From an uncultured Roseburia sp. (GTDB lineage Bacteria; Bacillota_A; Clostridia; Lachnospirales; Lachnospiraceae), in NCBI GenBank assembly GCA_900557275.1, contig USRX01000003.1, positions 62,001-126,000 of the forward strand: 64,000 nucleotides of DNA, written 5' to 3'. The notes under the pieces were generated by a model. That model was not told where the DNA came from and made no database searches. It saw nothing but the letters and a program-made list of their open reading frames with translations. Position numbers and translations under genes: made by a program. Shown here in pieces: positions 45,079-54,077 of the stretch. The number at the start of each line of letters is the position of its first letter. Positions within the stretch are counted from its first letter, which is position 1.

Positions 45079-45276
45079 TCAGGTTCCTGTTGTACGAACG
45101 CAACAGTCAGAACGCGATGTGCTTTCTTCCAAAATCCGATAATATTCTTCCAACAACCGATCCAGTTTATGACTCTGGACGCAACACTGTGTAATATTAT
45201 CCGCATTCAGGAGCTGCTGGTGCAGGCATGCACGTTCCGCTTCAATCTGTGCTTTGATTTCTGACAGGCATTTCAT
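45079..45276 (-). CDS. Spo0E-like aspartyl-phosphate phosphatase
   Basis: A 65-residue protein. The family motif SQxLDxLI appears as SHKLDRLLEEYY in the middle of a two-helix hairpin. Spo0E proteins remove phosphate from Spo0A~P and delay sporulation. The start at 45276 has AGAGGT six bases upstream; an earlier ATG 11 codons away has no ribosome site. The C-terminus has a CC pair. The His at the second motif position replaces the common Gln, which is a mild deviation. It lies between the DUF1540 gene and the division cluster. Confidence 0.78.
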   Translation of the reverse strand: MKCLSEIKAQIEAERACLHQQLLNADNITQCCVQSHKLDRLLEEYYRILEESTSRSDCCVRTTGT

Positions 45277-45401
45277 CTTAGACCTCTTTTCCTTGGTTAT
45301 CCCCTCCATGTTTTTATTTTACTCTTTCGTTGCGGGAAAATCAAACAGACAGGCCTATTTTTCATCGACAGCATTCGACATTTCAACACATTTTCCGGAT
45401 G

Positions 45402-45713
45402 TTATCGACAGACAAAGCTGGTGCATTCCGTTTCCTGACACTTACATGCCTGACCTCCGGCGATTCCGATATGACCGGCGTGACAGCTGCAGTTTTCATT
45501 ATATTTACATTTTTCTGCTTCGCAATCCACATTTACAGTTGCGCTCGGATGACCGTTGGAATTTGATGCGCCGTCTTTCCTCTCCTGAAAACTTTCACAG
45601 CAGGTATCTCCCGGATGAGATGCATTTTTGCCACTGATGGTAATATCTCCTTTGCTGCAATAGTTATCTTTGCAGTACATACAGCTGGATACGGTACAGT
45701 CTAACTGTGTCAT
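45402..45713 (-). CDS. DUF1540 protein, two cysteine-rich repeats
   Basis: A 103-residue protein with two copies of the DUF1540 pattern C-x-V-x-x-C-x-Y-(7)-C-x-x-x-x-I-x-I-x-G. The copies are at residues 6-28 and 63-86, each followed by further cysteines (CC and CKCQETEC). It has 16 cysteines, so metal binding or disulfide cross-linking is likely. The family is widespread in spore formers, but no function is established. Placement beside a Spo0E-like gene hints at a sporulation link. Confidence 0.85.
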   Translation of the reverse strand: MTQLDCTVSSCMYCKDNYCSKGDITISGKNASHPGDTCCESFQERKDGASNSNGHPSATVNVDCEAEKCKYNENCSCHAGHIGIAGGQACKCQETECTSFVCR

Positions 45714-45964
45714 AATAAAATCCTCCTTTTCTGTTCTGTATACTCAAACCCTTTGTAAAAATTCTGAGCATACATTTTTAACACGATTAGTATGTGATTT
45801 CGGAGAAATTTTATACACTTGAAAATATAATTTTTTAAGTTGTGCAAAAATCATACGGTCGTTCATCCGACTAACTTTCCATCGGCATAAATAATCATGC
45901 AAATATATTTTAGATTCTGTTAACCATTACTAAAAATACACAATTCTTTATTACCCAAAGCAAA

Positions 45965-46044
45965 AAATACCATATTACCACAGCCCTATTCCCCGGTCAT
46001 TACCTTCCGTAAGGGATTTTCTCAGCTATGATAATATGGTATTT
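45965..46044 (-). terminator. Terminator of the SEC-C/thrS transcript
   Basis: A perfect 13-bp stem AAATACCATATTA (45965-45977) with TAATATGGTATTT (46032-46044), closed around a long, probably structured loop, with five U following on the minus strand. The remaining sequence up to the DUF1540 gene (45714-45960) shows no gene. Confidence 0.7.
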
Positions 46045-46076
46045 ATTCTTCGTTAAATTTTACGTTTTATTACGTT

Positions 46077-48044
46077 TTATTTTTTCTCCGGTTCTTCTAC
46101 TTCAATCTTGCGGATTTCTTTGGTACGAATCTCTTTGCAGATTGCATCGATGAACTCTTCCAGAGGTTGCTGTCCTTCATCGCCAGCATAACGGCTTCTT
46201 ACAGATACAGTTCCCTCTTCTTCTTCTTTCTGTCCTACGACAAGCATGTACGGAACCTTGTCCAGTCTTGCTTCACGAATCTTATAACCGATCTTTTCGG
46301 AACGGTTATCACAGGTTACGTCAATATCATTGCGAGCCAGCTCTTTGCGAATCTTCTCTGCGTAGTCTGCATATTTTTCGGAAATCGGAAGTACACGTAC
46401 CTGTTCCGGGCAAAGCCATGTCGGGAACAGTCCAGCATATTTTTCAATCAGCCATGCAAGCGTACGTTCATAGCATCCAAGGGATGTTCTGTGAATGATA
46501 TATGGACGAATCTTTTCGCCATTCTGATCAATATAGTACATATCGAACTGTGCTGCCAGAAGCGCATCCCACTGGATTGTAATCATGGTGTCTTCTTTTC
46601 CATATACATTTTTGGCATTGATATCAACTTTCGGACCATAGAAAGCTGCTTCGCCAACATCCTCTACAAACGGAATGTCCAGTTCAGTCAGTACACGACG
46701 GATATGATCCTGTGTCTCTTCCCATGTTTCTTCATCCCCAATATATTTCTCACGGTTGTCCGGATCCCATTTGGACAAATGATAGGTTACATCTTCCTGC
46801 AGACCAAGTGTAGTCAGTACATATTTTGCCAGAGCAAGACACCCTTTGAACTCTTCTACCATCTGATCCGGTCTTACGATCAGATGCCCTTCGGAGATTG
46901 TAAACTGACGTACACGGGTCAGACCGTGCATCTCGCCGGAGTCTTCATTCCTGAACAATGTAGAAGTCTCGCCGTAACGCAGCGGAAGATCTCTGTAGGA
47001 ACGCTGTTTGCTCTTGTATACATAATACTGGAATGGGCAGGTCATCGGGCGAAGGGCAAATACTTCTTTATCTGTCTCTTCATCGCCAAGAACGAACATG
47101 CCGTCTTTGTAATGATCCCAGTGTCCGGAAATCTTGTACAGATCACTTTTTGCCATCAGCGGAGTCTTTGTACGGACATAGCCCCACTCTTTATCTTCCA
47201 GATCCTCGATCCAACGCTGAAGCTTCATTACCATCTTGGTTCCCTTCGGCTGAAGAAGCGGAAGTCCCTGTCCGATAACATCTACCGTTGTGAACAGTTC
47301 CATCTCACGGCCAAGCTTGTTATGGTCTCTTCTCTTGATGTCTTCCAGATGCTCAAGATATGCTTTCAACTCATCTTTTTTGCCAAATGCAGTTGCGTAG
47401 ATACGCTGTAACTGCTGTCTGTGCTCATCGCCTCTCCAGTATGCCATGGAGGAAGAAATCAGTTTGTAAGCCTTGATGCCTTTTGTATTCATCAGGTGCG
47501 GACCTGCACACAGATCTGTAAAATCGCCCTGTTCAAAGAAAGAGATCTCTGCATCTTCCGGAAGATCCTGGATCAGCTCTACTTTGAACGGCTCGTCTTT
47601 TTCTTCCATGAATTTGATTGCTTCTGCTCTCGGAAGGGTAAATCTGTTTAGTGCATGTCCTTCTTTGATGATCTTCTTCATCTCTTTTTCGATGTTATCA
47701 AGATCTTCTCTTGAGAAAGGATCTGCTTCAAAATCATAATAAAAACCATTATCGATTGCCGGTCCGATGGCAAGTTTTGCATTCGGGAACAGACGTTTTA
47801 CAGCTTCTGCCATGACATGGGATGCAGTATGTCTCAGAACGCGAAGACCTTCTTCGTCATTAGCAGTGAGGATGTTTAAGGTGCAGTCTTTGTCCAGCGT
47901 AGTTCGCAGATCTACGACTTCGCCATCCACCTCTCCGGCACATGCCATACGGGCAAGTCCCTCACTGATGTCAGCGGCAACTTCAATGACTGATTTTGCG
48001 CTGTCATATTCTTTCCATGATCCGTCTTTTAATGTAATCTTCAT
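46077..48044 (-). CDS. thrS: Threonine-tRNA ligase
   Basis: A 655-residue class II synthetase. An N-terminal TGS domain (residues 1-60) and the editing domain with HTASHVMAEA near 72 and DLCAGPHL near 180 precede the catalytic core with MTCPFQYYVYKS and the zinc-ligand Cys and His residues, then motif 3 near HRTSLGCYERTLAWL, given here as its core GCYERTLA. The anticodon-binding domain ends the protein. All domains are present. No T-box leader is seen, although thrS often has one in Firmicutes. Confidence 0.97.
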   Translation of the reverse strand: MKITLKDGSWKEYDSAKSVIEVAADISEGLARMACAGEVDGEVVDLRTTLDKDCTLNILTANDEEGLRVLRHTASHVMAEAVKRLFPNAKLAIGPAIDNGFYYDFEADPFSREDLDNIEKEMKKIIKEGHALNRFTLPRAEAIKFMEEKDEPFKVELIQDLPEDAEISFFEQGDFTDLCAGPHLMNTKGIKAYKLISSSMAYWRGDEHRQQLQRIYATAFGKKDELKAYLEHLEDIKRRDHNKLGREMELFTTVDVIGQGLPLLQPKGTKMVMKLQRWIEDLEDKEWGYVRTKTPLMAKSDLYKISGHWDHYKDGMFVLGDEETDKEVFALRPMTCPFQYYVYKSKQRSYRDLPLRYGETSTLFRNEDSGEMHGLTRVRQFTISEGHLIVRPDQMVEEFKGCLALAKYVLTTLGLQEDVTYHLSKWDPDNREKYIGDEETWEETQDHIRRVLTELDIPFVEDVGEAAFYGPKVDINAKNVYGKEDTMITIQWDALLAAQFDMYYIDQNGEKIRPYIIHRTSLGCYERTLAWLIEKYAGLFPTWLCPEQVRVLPISEKYADYAEKIRKELARNDIDVTCDNRSEKIGYKIREARLDKVPYMLVVGQKEEEEGTVSVRSRYAGDEGQQPLEEFIDAICKEIRTKEIRKIEVEEPEKK

Positions 48045-48070
48045 GTTGCTAAAACATCTCCTTTTTATTC

Positions 48071-48571
48071 TTATCTGCCACAGCAGTGTTTGTATTTTTT
48101 ACCGCTTCCGCAAGGACACGGATCATTACGTCCGACTTTTTTGCCTTTACGAATCGTTCCGGAATTTTTCTGCTCTTTATACAGTGCTTTCAGTTTGTCC
48201 TCAGAGAAAATTTCTTTCCACTGTGGAAGCTCATACAGCCAGTCAGCTTTTGCATCTACCATATTTTTGTAAAGTTTTTCTTTATCAAATGCAAGGCTTA
48301 CATGAGTATCTTCTTCCATTGTATCGATCGGGTTCGGAGTAATCAGACTGTCATTGATACCATCCAAAAATCCTGTCATTGCCATAATATCCAGATTGTA
48401 TTTGTCTGCCAGCTCTTTTACAGTTCCTTCTACTACTTCATCAGGGTTGGTAAGCAGCTGCTCATATACACCTTTCTCCAGATTGAAATAAGTTGCCCAG
48501 AAGTTCTGGAGCTGTCCGCGGTCTGCGTTTTCATTATAGGCAATTGCATGCCACTGTTCTAATAATGCCAT
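48071..48571 (-). CDS. SEC-C metal-binding protein
   Basis: A 166-residue protein of helices ending in the SEC-C zinc motif [18 protein letters not shown], as found at the C-terminus of SecA. The first 130 residues match no domain I know. It is co-transcribed with thrS (26-bp gap) from a strong promoter at 48645-48673. A link to ribosomes or protein export is suggested by the SEC-C tail only. Confidence 0.88.
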   Translation of the reverse strand: MALLEQWHAIAYNENADRGQLQNFWATYFNLEKGVYEQLLTNPDEVVEGTVKELADKYNLDIMAMTGFLDGINDSLITPNPIDTMEEDTHVSLAFDKEKLYKNMVDAKADWLYELPQWKEIFSEDKLKALYKEQKNSGTIRKGKKVGRNDPCPCGSGKKYKHCCGR

Positions 48572-48644
48572 TATCTATACCACCTTTGTTTTTATTTTCT
48601 TCTTAAATGCTCTGATACTTAGACCAATTTTAAGCATATTTAGA

Positions 48645-48673
48645 AGTATAACGCACTTTATAGGATTTTTCAA
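48645..48673 (-). promoter_or_regulatory. Promoter of the SEC-C/thrS operon
   Basis: TTGAAA (48668-48673), 17 bp, TATACT (48645-48650) on the minus strand. A perfect 7-bp hairpin CTGAAAA/TTTTCAG lies just upstream at 48696-48713. Confidence 0.75.
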
Positions 48674-48850
48674 CGGCGAGTTAACGAAAACTTATCCTGA
48701 AAAACCGTTTTCAGAATACATCTGTTTCCAATTACTGTTTTTCCATAAGCAATAGCCATCGTTATTGTTTTCTTATATCCATTTCTGTTTTTTTGTTCCT
48801 GACCTTATAATTGTCGTATATTTTTTCCAGAACCGGCTATACTAACATCA

Positions 48851-48993
48851 GGATTCAGACGGACCAAACCCCACCCGGCTGAATCCCTGCCGAAAAACCG
48901 GCACCAAAAACAAGTTTTTTTAACTTTATCCTCCCCTCAAACCCTGTCAGGAACGAATGCAATACATTCCGGCAGGGTTTTCTCCGTCTTTTT
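48851..48993 (+). ncRNA. Candidate structured small RNA
   Basis: Within a 600-bp gene-free interval, the plus strand shows three consecutive hairpins: GGATTCAG/CTGAATCC (48851-48858 with 48879-48886), TGCCG/CGGCA (48888-48892 with 48899-48903) and a terminator-like stem AAACCCTGTC-GGAA/TTCCGGCAGGGTTT (48939-48980), followed by a T-rich run. A TATACT box lies just upstream near 48838, but its -35 partner is poor. It has its own terminator before the next gene's promoter, so it reads as an independent transcript, not a leader. Family not recognised. Confidence 0.4.
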
Positions 48994-49007
48994 TATTTTG
49001 CTTTTTC

Positions 49008-49036
49008 TTGACAGATTTTCATTTCTGATTCAGAAT
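49008..49036 (+). promoter_or_regulatory. Promoter of the small membrane protein gene
   Basis: TTGACA (49008-49013), 17 bp, CAGAAT (49031-49036). It lies about 140 bp upstream of the coding region, leaving a long leader. Confidence 0.55.
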
Positions 49037-49177
49037 ATATCTGTTACAAAATACATCGTATCACAAATATCAAAAAGGAGTTATACACAGAAATTTCATA
49101 GTCATGAGGATGTTCTTTTTCTCTGTTTCATAAAGAAATGTCTCATCTTATGAAATCTACTGTATTTATCAGAAATC

Positions 49178-49465
49178 ATGAAAAAAGTAAAACAGATTCT
49201 GGCAATCATCGGCGTTATCTTTCTGTTGGCAATGTACGTCTTTACCCTGATCGTCGCCTTGGTGGGCGGTCACTCTGAACAGACGCAACGGCTGCTGGTG
49301 GCATCTGTCGTATGTACGTTTATCGTTCCCGTATTACTGTGGGCATATTCCATGGTATACCGCTGGGTAAAACGTTCCAACGAACATCATAAAAATGTCT
49401 TTATCGATCAGGTAGCAAAAGGAAATACCGCAGATGATCCTGAGCATAGTACAGAAAAAGAATAA
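49178..49465 (+). CDS. Small membrane protein of unknown function
   Basis: A 95-residue protein with two hydrophobic segments (ILAIIGVIFLLAMYVFTLIV and LLVASVVCTFIVPVLLWAY) and a charged C-terminal tail. No Shine-Dalgarno sequence precedes the ATG, and no in-frame alternative start exists back to a stop 27 bases upstream, so translation may be weak or use a structured leader. An unused AAGGAG lies about 100 bp upstream. It forms a single-gene unit with its own promoter. Confidence 0.65.
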   Translation: MKKVKQILAIIGVIFLLAMYVFTLIVALVGGHSEQTQRLLVASVVCTFIVPVLLWAYSMVYRWVKRSNEHHKNVFIDQVAKGNTADDPEHSTEKE

Positions 49466-49472
49466 AACAAAA

Positions 49473-49537
49473 TAAAAAGACGCCCGGATGAGCGCAATGT
49501 TATCATGTCAATAACATTGCGTATCAACCGGGCGTCT
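49473..49537 (-). terminator. Strong terminator between the small membrane protein and nitronate monooxygenase genes
   Basis: AGACGCCCGG (49478-49487) pairs perfectly with CCGGGCGTCT (49528-49537), and an inner CGCAATGTTAT/ATAACATTGCG stem extends it. A U-rich tract follows on the minus strand. Confidence 0.88.
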
Positions 49538-49558
49538 ACACTTTTGCAGCATAGTCAT

Positions 49559-50623
49559 TTACACTGTCAGTTCTCTCATCACTTCTGCCACCGTTGTAAT
49601 CGTATGGATCTCTCCGGTACGGCTGCCACAAAAGATCAGTCCGTGATCCAGATCGCCTTTTACCGCATTAATCAGTGCCTGAGTGATACAATAAGGAGCC
49701 GTAGACGGATTGCATGCTTTCAGACAGTTAAAACAGTGTGTGATTTTTTCTTCTCCTTCTGAAACAGATGTCACAAAAGCATTTTTTACAGCCCTTCCAG
49801 GCATTCCAACCGGACTGTTGATAATTACGATATCTTCCTCTTTTGCATTGATATAAGCCTGTTTGTAGGCATCACAGGCATCACATTCCTCTGTAGCCAC
49901 AAAGCGGCTGGCCGTCTGAATGCCATCTGCCCCAAGCTCCAGCACATGGCGGCTGTCTTCTGCCGTAAAGATCCCGCCTGCTACAAATACCGGGATCTGT
50001 GTCTCATATTTTTCTTCAAATTTCTGTTTGCAGGCAATGATCTTCCGAATCTCTTCTGCATAATCCAGTTGTTCCATATGATCCAGAGTTTCTCTGGAAA
50101 ATCCCAGATGCCCGCCGGCTTTCGGACCCTCGATGACAAGAAAATCTGCCGTCCGTCCATATTTGCGATCCCACTGCCGTAAGATCACGCGGGCTGATTT
50201 TTCACTGGAAACGATAGGGGCGATGGCTACATCATATCCGGCTGCATATTCCGGAAGTTCTATAGGCAGTCCCGCCCCGGAGATAATGGCATCCACACCT
50301 GCTTCGCATACGGTCTTCACATACTCTTCGTAAAGTTGTGTGACGGTCATAATGTTTACTGCCACCAGACCTTTTCCTCCTGCGGTCTCCTTTGCCTTCC
50401 GGATCTGTACCGGAAGTGCCCGCAGGTTCGCACCCTCCGGATCTTTCCAAAAATCTGGTTCATCATAGCCCACCTGAGCGGTAGAGATGACGCCCATTCC
50501 TCCTTCTTTTGCCACTGCGCCAGCCAGACGGCAACGGCTGACACCGATGCCCATTCCTCCCTGAATGATCGGGAGGTTCAATATCTTATCTTTTATTTTT
50601 ACCGGTTTCATTAACATATGCAT
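49559..50623 (-). CDS. Nitronate monooxygenase family flavoprotein
   Basis: A 354-residue FMN-dependent TIM-barrel enzyme related to 2-nitropropane dioxygenase and FabK. Typical segments are PIIQGGMGIGVS near residue 19, VNIMTV near 89, ISGAGLP near 114, EGPKAGGHLG near 165, AGGIF near 215 and GADGIQTASRFVATEE near 230. The C-terminal part adds a Cys-containing segment (HCFNCLKACNP). The natural substrate may not be a nitronate; many clostridial members are of unknown specificity. Several in-frame ATGs lie at the start; the first is used. Promoter at 50830-50858. Confidence 0.88.
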   Translation of the reverse strand: MHMLMKPVKIKDKILNLPIIQGGMGIGVSRCRLAGAVAKEGGMGVISTAQVGYDEPDFWKDPEGANLRALPVQIRKAKETAGGKGLVAVNIMTVTQLYEEYVKTVCEAGVDAIISGAGLPIELPEYAAGYDVAIAPIVSSEKSARVILRQWDRKYGRTADFLVIEGPKAGGHLGFSRETLDHMEQLDYAEEIRKIIACKQKFEEKYETQIPVFVAGGIFTAEDSRHVLELGADGIQTASRFVATEECDACDAYKQAYINAKEEDIVIINSPVGMPGRAVKNAFVTSVSEGEEKITHCFNCLKACNPSTAPYCITQALINAVKGDLDHGLIFCGSRTGEIHTITTVAEVMRELTV

Positions 50624-50829
50624 TCATCCTTTCCCGGGAACTGTATCTGCCATTCAGATACTATTTTCCCACAATCTTTTTACTTGTTGTTTTTGCTTGT
50701 CCATTCATATCACCATGCCCAAAGCATCATTTACAGAAATGCATTCCCTTATTCTTTCTTATAAAATCTCTGTAATCCATTTCATTTTTATTTGGCAATC
50801 AAATATTTCGTCTATCAAATTATATACAT

Positions 50830-50858
50830 ATAGTATTCCGTATGTCGAAAAGTGTCAA
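50830..50858 (-). promoter_or_regulatory. Promoter of the nitronate monooxygenase gene
   Basis: TTGACA (50853-50858), 17 bp, TACTAT (50830-50835) on the minus strand, about 200 bp before the start codon. The AT-rich remainder of 50624-51040 holds no gene. Confidence 0.7.
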
Positions 50859-51040
50859 GCGAAATAATCCAAAAAACCACTGTATATAGTTCTCAAAACT
50901 ACATACACTGACTTTCTCTTAAAAAAAATGATATTTCCTGATATATCTGTGTTTCTTATGATATATGACATTTCCTGAAATCACTGTTTTTCGAATGCGG
51001 CTATTCACAAAATCATAAATACTATTAAAAGGTTACAATT

Positions 51041-51091
51041 TAAAAAGAAGCTCTGCCAACAATATCTCATACTGTTTGCAAAGCTTCTTTT
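51041..51091 (-). terminator. Terminator of purA
   Basis: The stem AAAGAAGCT/AGCTTCTTT (51044-51052 with 51082-51090) is followed on the minus strand by five U. Confidence 0.75.
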
Positions 51092-51189
51092 GCCATATGC
51101 ATTTTTTTACATATAATATTTGTAATAGTTCCGCTTACTGTCTGGTCTGTTCTCCAGACACCCGACATTTCCGCAAAAACAATTCGTAA

Positions 51190-52464
51190 TTAACGATAAA
51201 TGATATCGTTCCTTCCTGGTCCGTTGGAAACCATTGTAATCGGATAGCCGATCTGTTCTTCGATGAACTCTACATATTTTCTGCAGTTTTCCGGAAGATC
51301 TTCGTATTTTTTGATTCCACGGATATCGCATTTCCAGCCCGGAAGTGTTTTCAGTACCGGTTTTGCTTTCTCAAGCTTGGTGGTTACAGGGAAGTCTGTT
51401 GTGACTTCGCCATCGATCTCGTATCCTACGCATACCGGGATCTCATCCAGATATCCAAGAACATCCAGGACGGTAAATGCTACATCTGTAGCTCCCTGCA
51501 GACGGCATCCGTATTTACTTGCCACACAGTCAAACCATCCCATACGTCTCGGTCTTCCTGTCGTAGCGCCGTACTCGCCGCCATCTCCACCTCTGCGTCT
51601 TAACTCATCTGCTTCTTCGCCAAAGATCTCACTTACAAATGCGCCTGCTCCGACTGCACTGGAGTATGCTTTGCAGACTACGATGATCTTCTCGATATCG
51701 TATGGAGCGATACCTGCGCCAATTGCACCATATGCTGCGAGTGTAGAAGAAGATGTAACCATCGGATAGATTCCGTGATCCGGATCTTTCAATGTTCCAA
51801 GCTGACCTTCGAGAAGGATCTCTTTGCCATCTTTGATCGCCTGCTCCAGATAAGAAGCAACATCACATACATACGGAGCTACCATATCTCTGTACTCATG
51901 CAGTGTCTCCAGAAGTTCATCCGGGTTCAGCAGCGGTTTATGATACAGATGCTCTAACAGTACATTCTTTGTCTCACATACACTCTGCAGTTTCTCTTTC
52001 AGAAAATCATCATCAAATAACTCATTTACCTGAATACCGATCTTTGCATATTTATCGGAATAGAACGGAGCGATACCGGATTTGGTGGAACCAAAGGATT
52101 TTCCTCCAAGACGCTCCTCCTCATACTGATCAAATAAAATATGATATGGCATAACGACCTGAGCACGATCAGATACAAGGATCTTCGGCATCGGCACGCC
52201 TTTGCTTACGATATCCTGGATCTCGTCGAAAAGAATCGGAATGTTCAGTGCTACACCATTTCCGATCACGCTGGTGGTATGGTCATAAAAACAACCAGAC
52301 GGAAGGGTATGCAATGCAAATTTACCATAATCGTTTACGATCGTATGACCTGCATTTGCACCGCCCTGAAAACGGACGATGATATCTGCTTCTTTTGCAA
52401 GCATATCTGTGATCTTACCTTTACCTTCGTCGCCCCAGTTGGCGCCAACTACTGCTTTTACCAT
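51190..52464 (-). CDS. purA: Adenylosuccinate synthetase
   Basis: GTP-dependent enzyme joining IMP and aspartate in AMP synthesis. The 424-residue chain starts MVKAVVGANWGDEGKGKITD, with the active-site P-loop GDEGKGK, followed by GGANAGHTIV, and TTGRPRRMGWFDCV near 300. AGGAGG stands before the ATG. It follows the thioesterase gene by 38 bp on one transcript. Length and motifs are normal. Confidence 0.97.
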   Translation of the reverse strand: MVKAVVGANWGDEGKGKITDMLAKEADIIVRFQGGANAGHTIVNDYGKFALHTLPSGCFYDHTTSVIGNGVALNIPILFDEIQDIVSKGVPMPKILVSDRAQVVMPYHILFDQYEEERLGGKSFGSTKSGIAPFYSDKYAKIGIQVNELFDDDFLKEKLQSVCETKNVLLEHLYHKPLLNPDELLETLHEYRDMVAPYVCDVASYLEQAIKDGKEILLEGQLGTLKDPDHGIYPMVTSSSTLAAYGAIGAGIAPYDIEKIIVVCKAYSSAVGAGAFVSEIFGEEADELRRRGGDGGEYGATTGRPRRMGWFDCVASKYGCRLQGATDVAFTVLDVLGYLDEIPVCVGYEIDGEVTTDFPVTTKLEKAKPVLKTLPGWKCDIRGIKKYEDLPENCRKYVEFIEEQIGYPITMVSNGPGRNDIIYR

Positions 52465-52502
52465 GATAAGCTCCTCCTATGTCTCATCTGTATATATTTG
52501 AA

Positions 52503-52940
52503 CTAGTTTTCATCCGGAGTTCCAAATGGAAATGGAATCTTATCCCGGAGATAATAGTACGTCATTGTTGCACAGGCAATGTCTTTTCCGTTTTCATTCC
52601 GGATCATTACCTCTATAACCGCAAGGGTCTTTCCTATCTTCACAGGTTTTGCCTCGCCAATCAGCTTTTTACAGTTCATGGCCGCATTCAGATAATTGAT
52701 GTTGCCGTTGACTGTGGTACAATAAGAACCTGCCGTGGTAGCTGCCACACCACCTACCGTGTCTGCCATGCTGAAGATCACGCCACCGTGAATGGAGCCA
52801 ATGGGGTTTGCATGCATCTCTCCCAGGTCTATCTCACCTTTTGCATACAATTTTCCGATCTCGGTTACTTTAAAACCGATCCGGTTGATAAAACCGTTCT
52901 GCATATTTCGCTCCTGAGCGATCTTTTCATAATCTATCAT
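52503..52940 (-). CDS. PaaI/YdiI-type hotdog thioesterase
   Basis: A 145-residue single hotdog-fold protein with the HGG motif in GSIHGGVIFSMADTVGG near residue 50, the usual place of the catalytic Asp/oxyanion region. Members hydrolyse acyl-CoA or aromatic acyl-CoA thioesters. Co-transcription with purA gives no metabolic hint. A proofreading or housekeeping thioesterase is the best guess. Confidence 0.85.
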   Translation of the reverse strand: MIDYEKIAQERNMQNGFINRIGFKVTEIGKLYAKGEIDLGEMHANPIGSIHGGVIFSMADTVGGVAATTAGSYCTTVNGNINYLNAAMNCKKLIGEAKPVKIGKTLAVIEVMIRNENGKDIACATMTYYYLRDKIPFPFGTPDEN

Positions 52941-53087
52941 CTTCTGTCGCTCCCTTTCTTATTTTTTACTCTTTCGTAAAACCCGCCCGCGAATACTTAC
53001 TTCTGAACCGGACGATACCGAAGCTGACAGTCCCCATTGTACAGCCCTATTTACCTTAAGTGCCGGTCAATGTTCTCTTTTACGCAC

Positions 53088-53113
53088 CAAAAACTGCTGC
53101 AAAAAGCAGCAGT
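53088..53113 (-). terminator. Terminator of the DegV gene
   Basis: A perfect 8-bp stem ACTGCTGC/GCAGCAGT (53093-53100 with 53106-53113) is followed by five U on the minus strand, right after the stop codon. Confidence 0.88.
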
Positions 53114-53117
53114 CTTC

Positions 53118-53981
53118 TTATATTTCAATTGCTTTTGTCGCTGTAACAGCAAGCGCACCCGGTCCGATATGGCATGCTACGCTTAAGGAAAGCGGATTCA
53201 GCACGATCTCATTATCCGGAAAAGCTTCCTGAACTTCTTTTTTGAATTCTTCCGCTGGTCCAAGATCTTTTGTATATGCCATAGAGATATGGATCTTGCT
53301 CAGATCTTTGCCAAAACGGTTCTCACAATCATCTTTGATCTGACGGATCATAATGCTCTTTGCCTGTTTTACCGTACGGGCTTTTGCAAATGCATCCAGT
53401 TTCTCCCCCTGGATCTGAAGCACCGGTTTTAATTTTAATAAAGTACCAAGCGCTGCGGCTGCCGGTGTGATACGACCGCCTTTTTTCAGATAAGAAAGAG
53501 TATCCAACATGATATAGATACTGGATTCCATCTTATTTTCCATCAGTGCATCATAGATCTCCTGTGCAGATTTTCCTGCATCAGCAAGCATCTTTGCATC
53601 TACAGCAGACTGTCTCTGGGTAACAGAGATCCGCTGATTATCTACGACAAAAACTTTTCCGTCATAATCATTTGAAAGCATGATCGTTGTCTGACAAGTA
53701 CTGGACAGTCCGCTGGACATCGGAATATGAACGATCTCATCATACTCTTTCAGCAGCTCATCCCAAAGTTCCGTCGTTGCAGCAAGTGTCGGGGATGAAG
53801 TATGGATATCTGCTCCCTCTTCCAGACGCTCATAAAACTGTTCCTGTGTCAATGTGATGTCCTCTAAAAACATCTCATCATTGATATAAAAAGGCATCGG
53901 GAGTACGTAGATTCCCAGTTCTTTTGACTCTGCCTGCGTAATCCCACTGTTACTGTCGGTAACAATCGCAACTTTACTCAT
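53118..53981 (-). CDS. DegV family fatty-acid-binding protein
   Basis: A 287-residue two-domain protein that in Gram-positives (FakB) presents a bound fatty acid to the kinase FakA. It starts MSKVAIVTDSNSGI, with later HTSSPT, the MSSGLSST motif near residue 92 and GRI in LKKGGRITPAAAALGTLL (core GGRITPAAAA), all lining the lipid pocket. The ATG at 53981 has AGGAGA at good spacing; an extended frame adds 13 residues without support. No fakA is nearby. Confidence 0.92.
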   Translation of the reverse strand: MSKVAIVTDSNSGITQAESKELGIYVLPMPFYINDEMFLEDITLTQEQFYERLEEGADIHTSSPTLAATTELWDELLKEYDEIVHIPMSSGLSSTCQTTIMLSNDYDGKVFVVDNQRISVTQRQSAVDAKMLADAGKSAQEIYDALMENKMESSIYIMLDTLSYLKKGGRITPAAAALGTLLKLKPVLQIQGEKLDAFAKARTVKQAKSIMIRQIKDDCENRFGKDLSKIHISMAYTKDLGPAEEFKKEVQEAFPDNEIVLNPLSLSVACHIGPGALAVTATKAIEI

Positions 53982-54077
53982 ATCATCTCTCCTGTGTTTT
54001 AATCGGGCACATCTGCCCATACGTGATTGAGTTTATCATATTTTCGTATATCATGCAAGAGTTGCTTGATCGTGTAG

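Noticed and set aside
46077..48571. T-box before thrS or argS
   Set aside because: No TGGTACCGCG-type box was found upstream of either operon.
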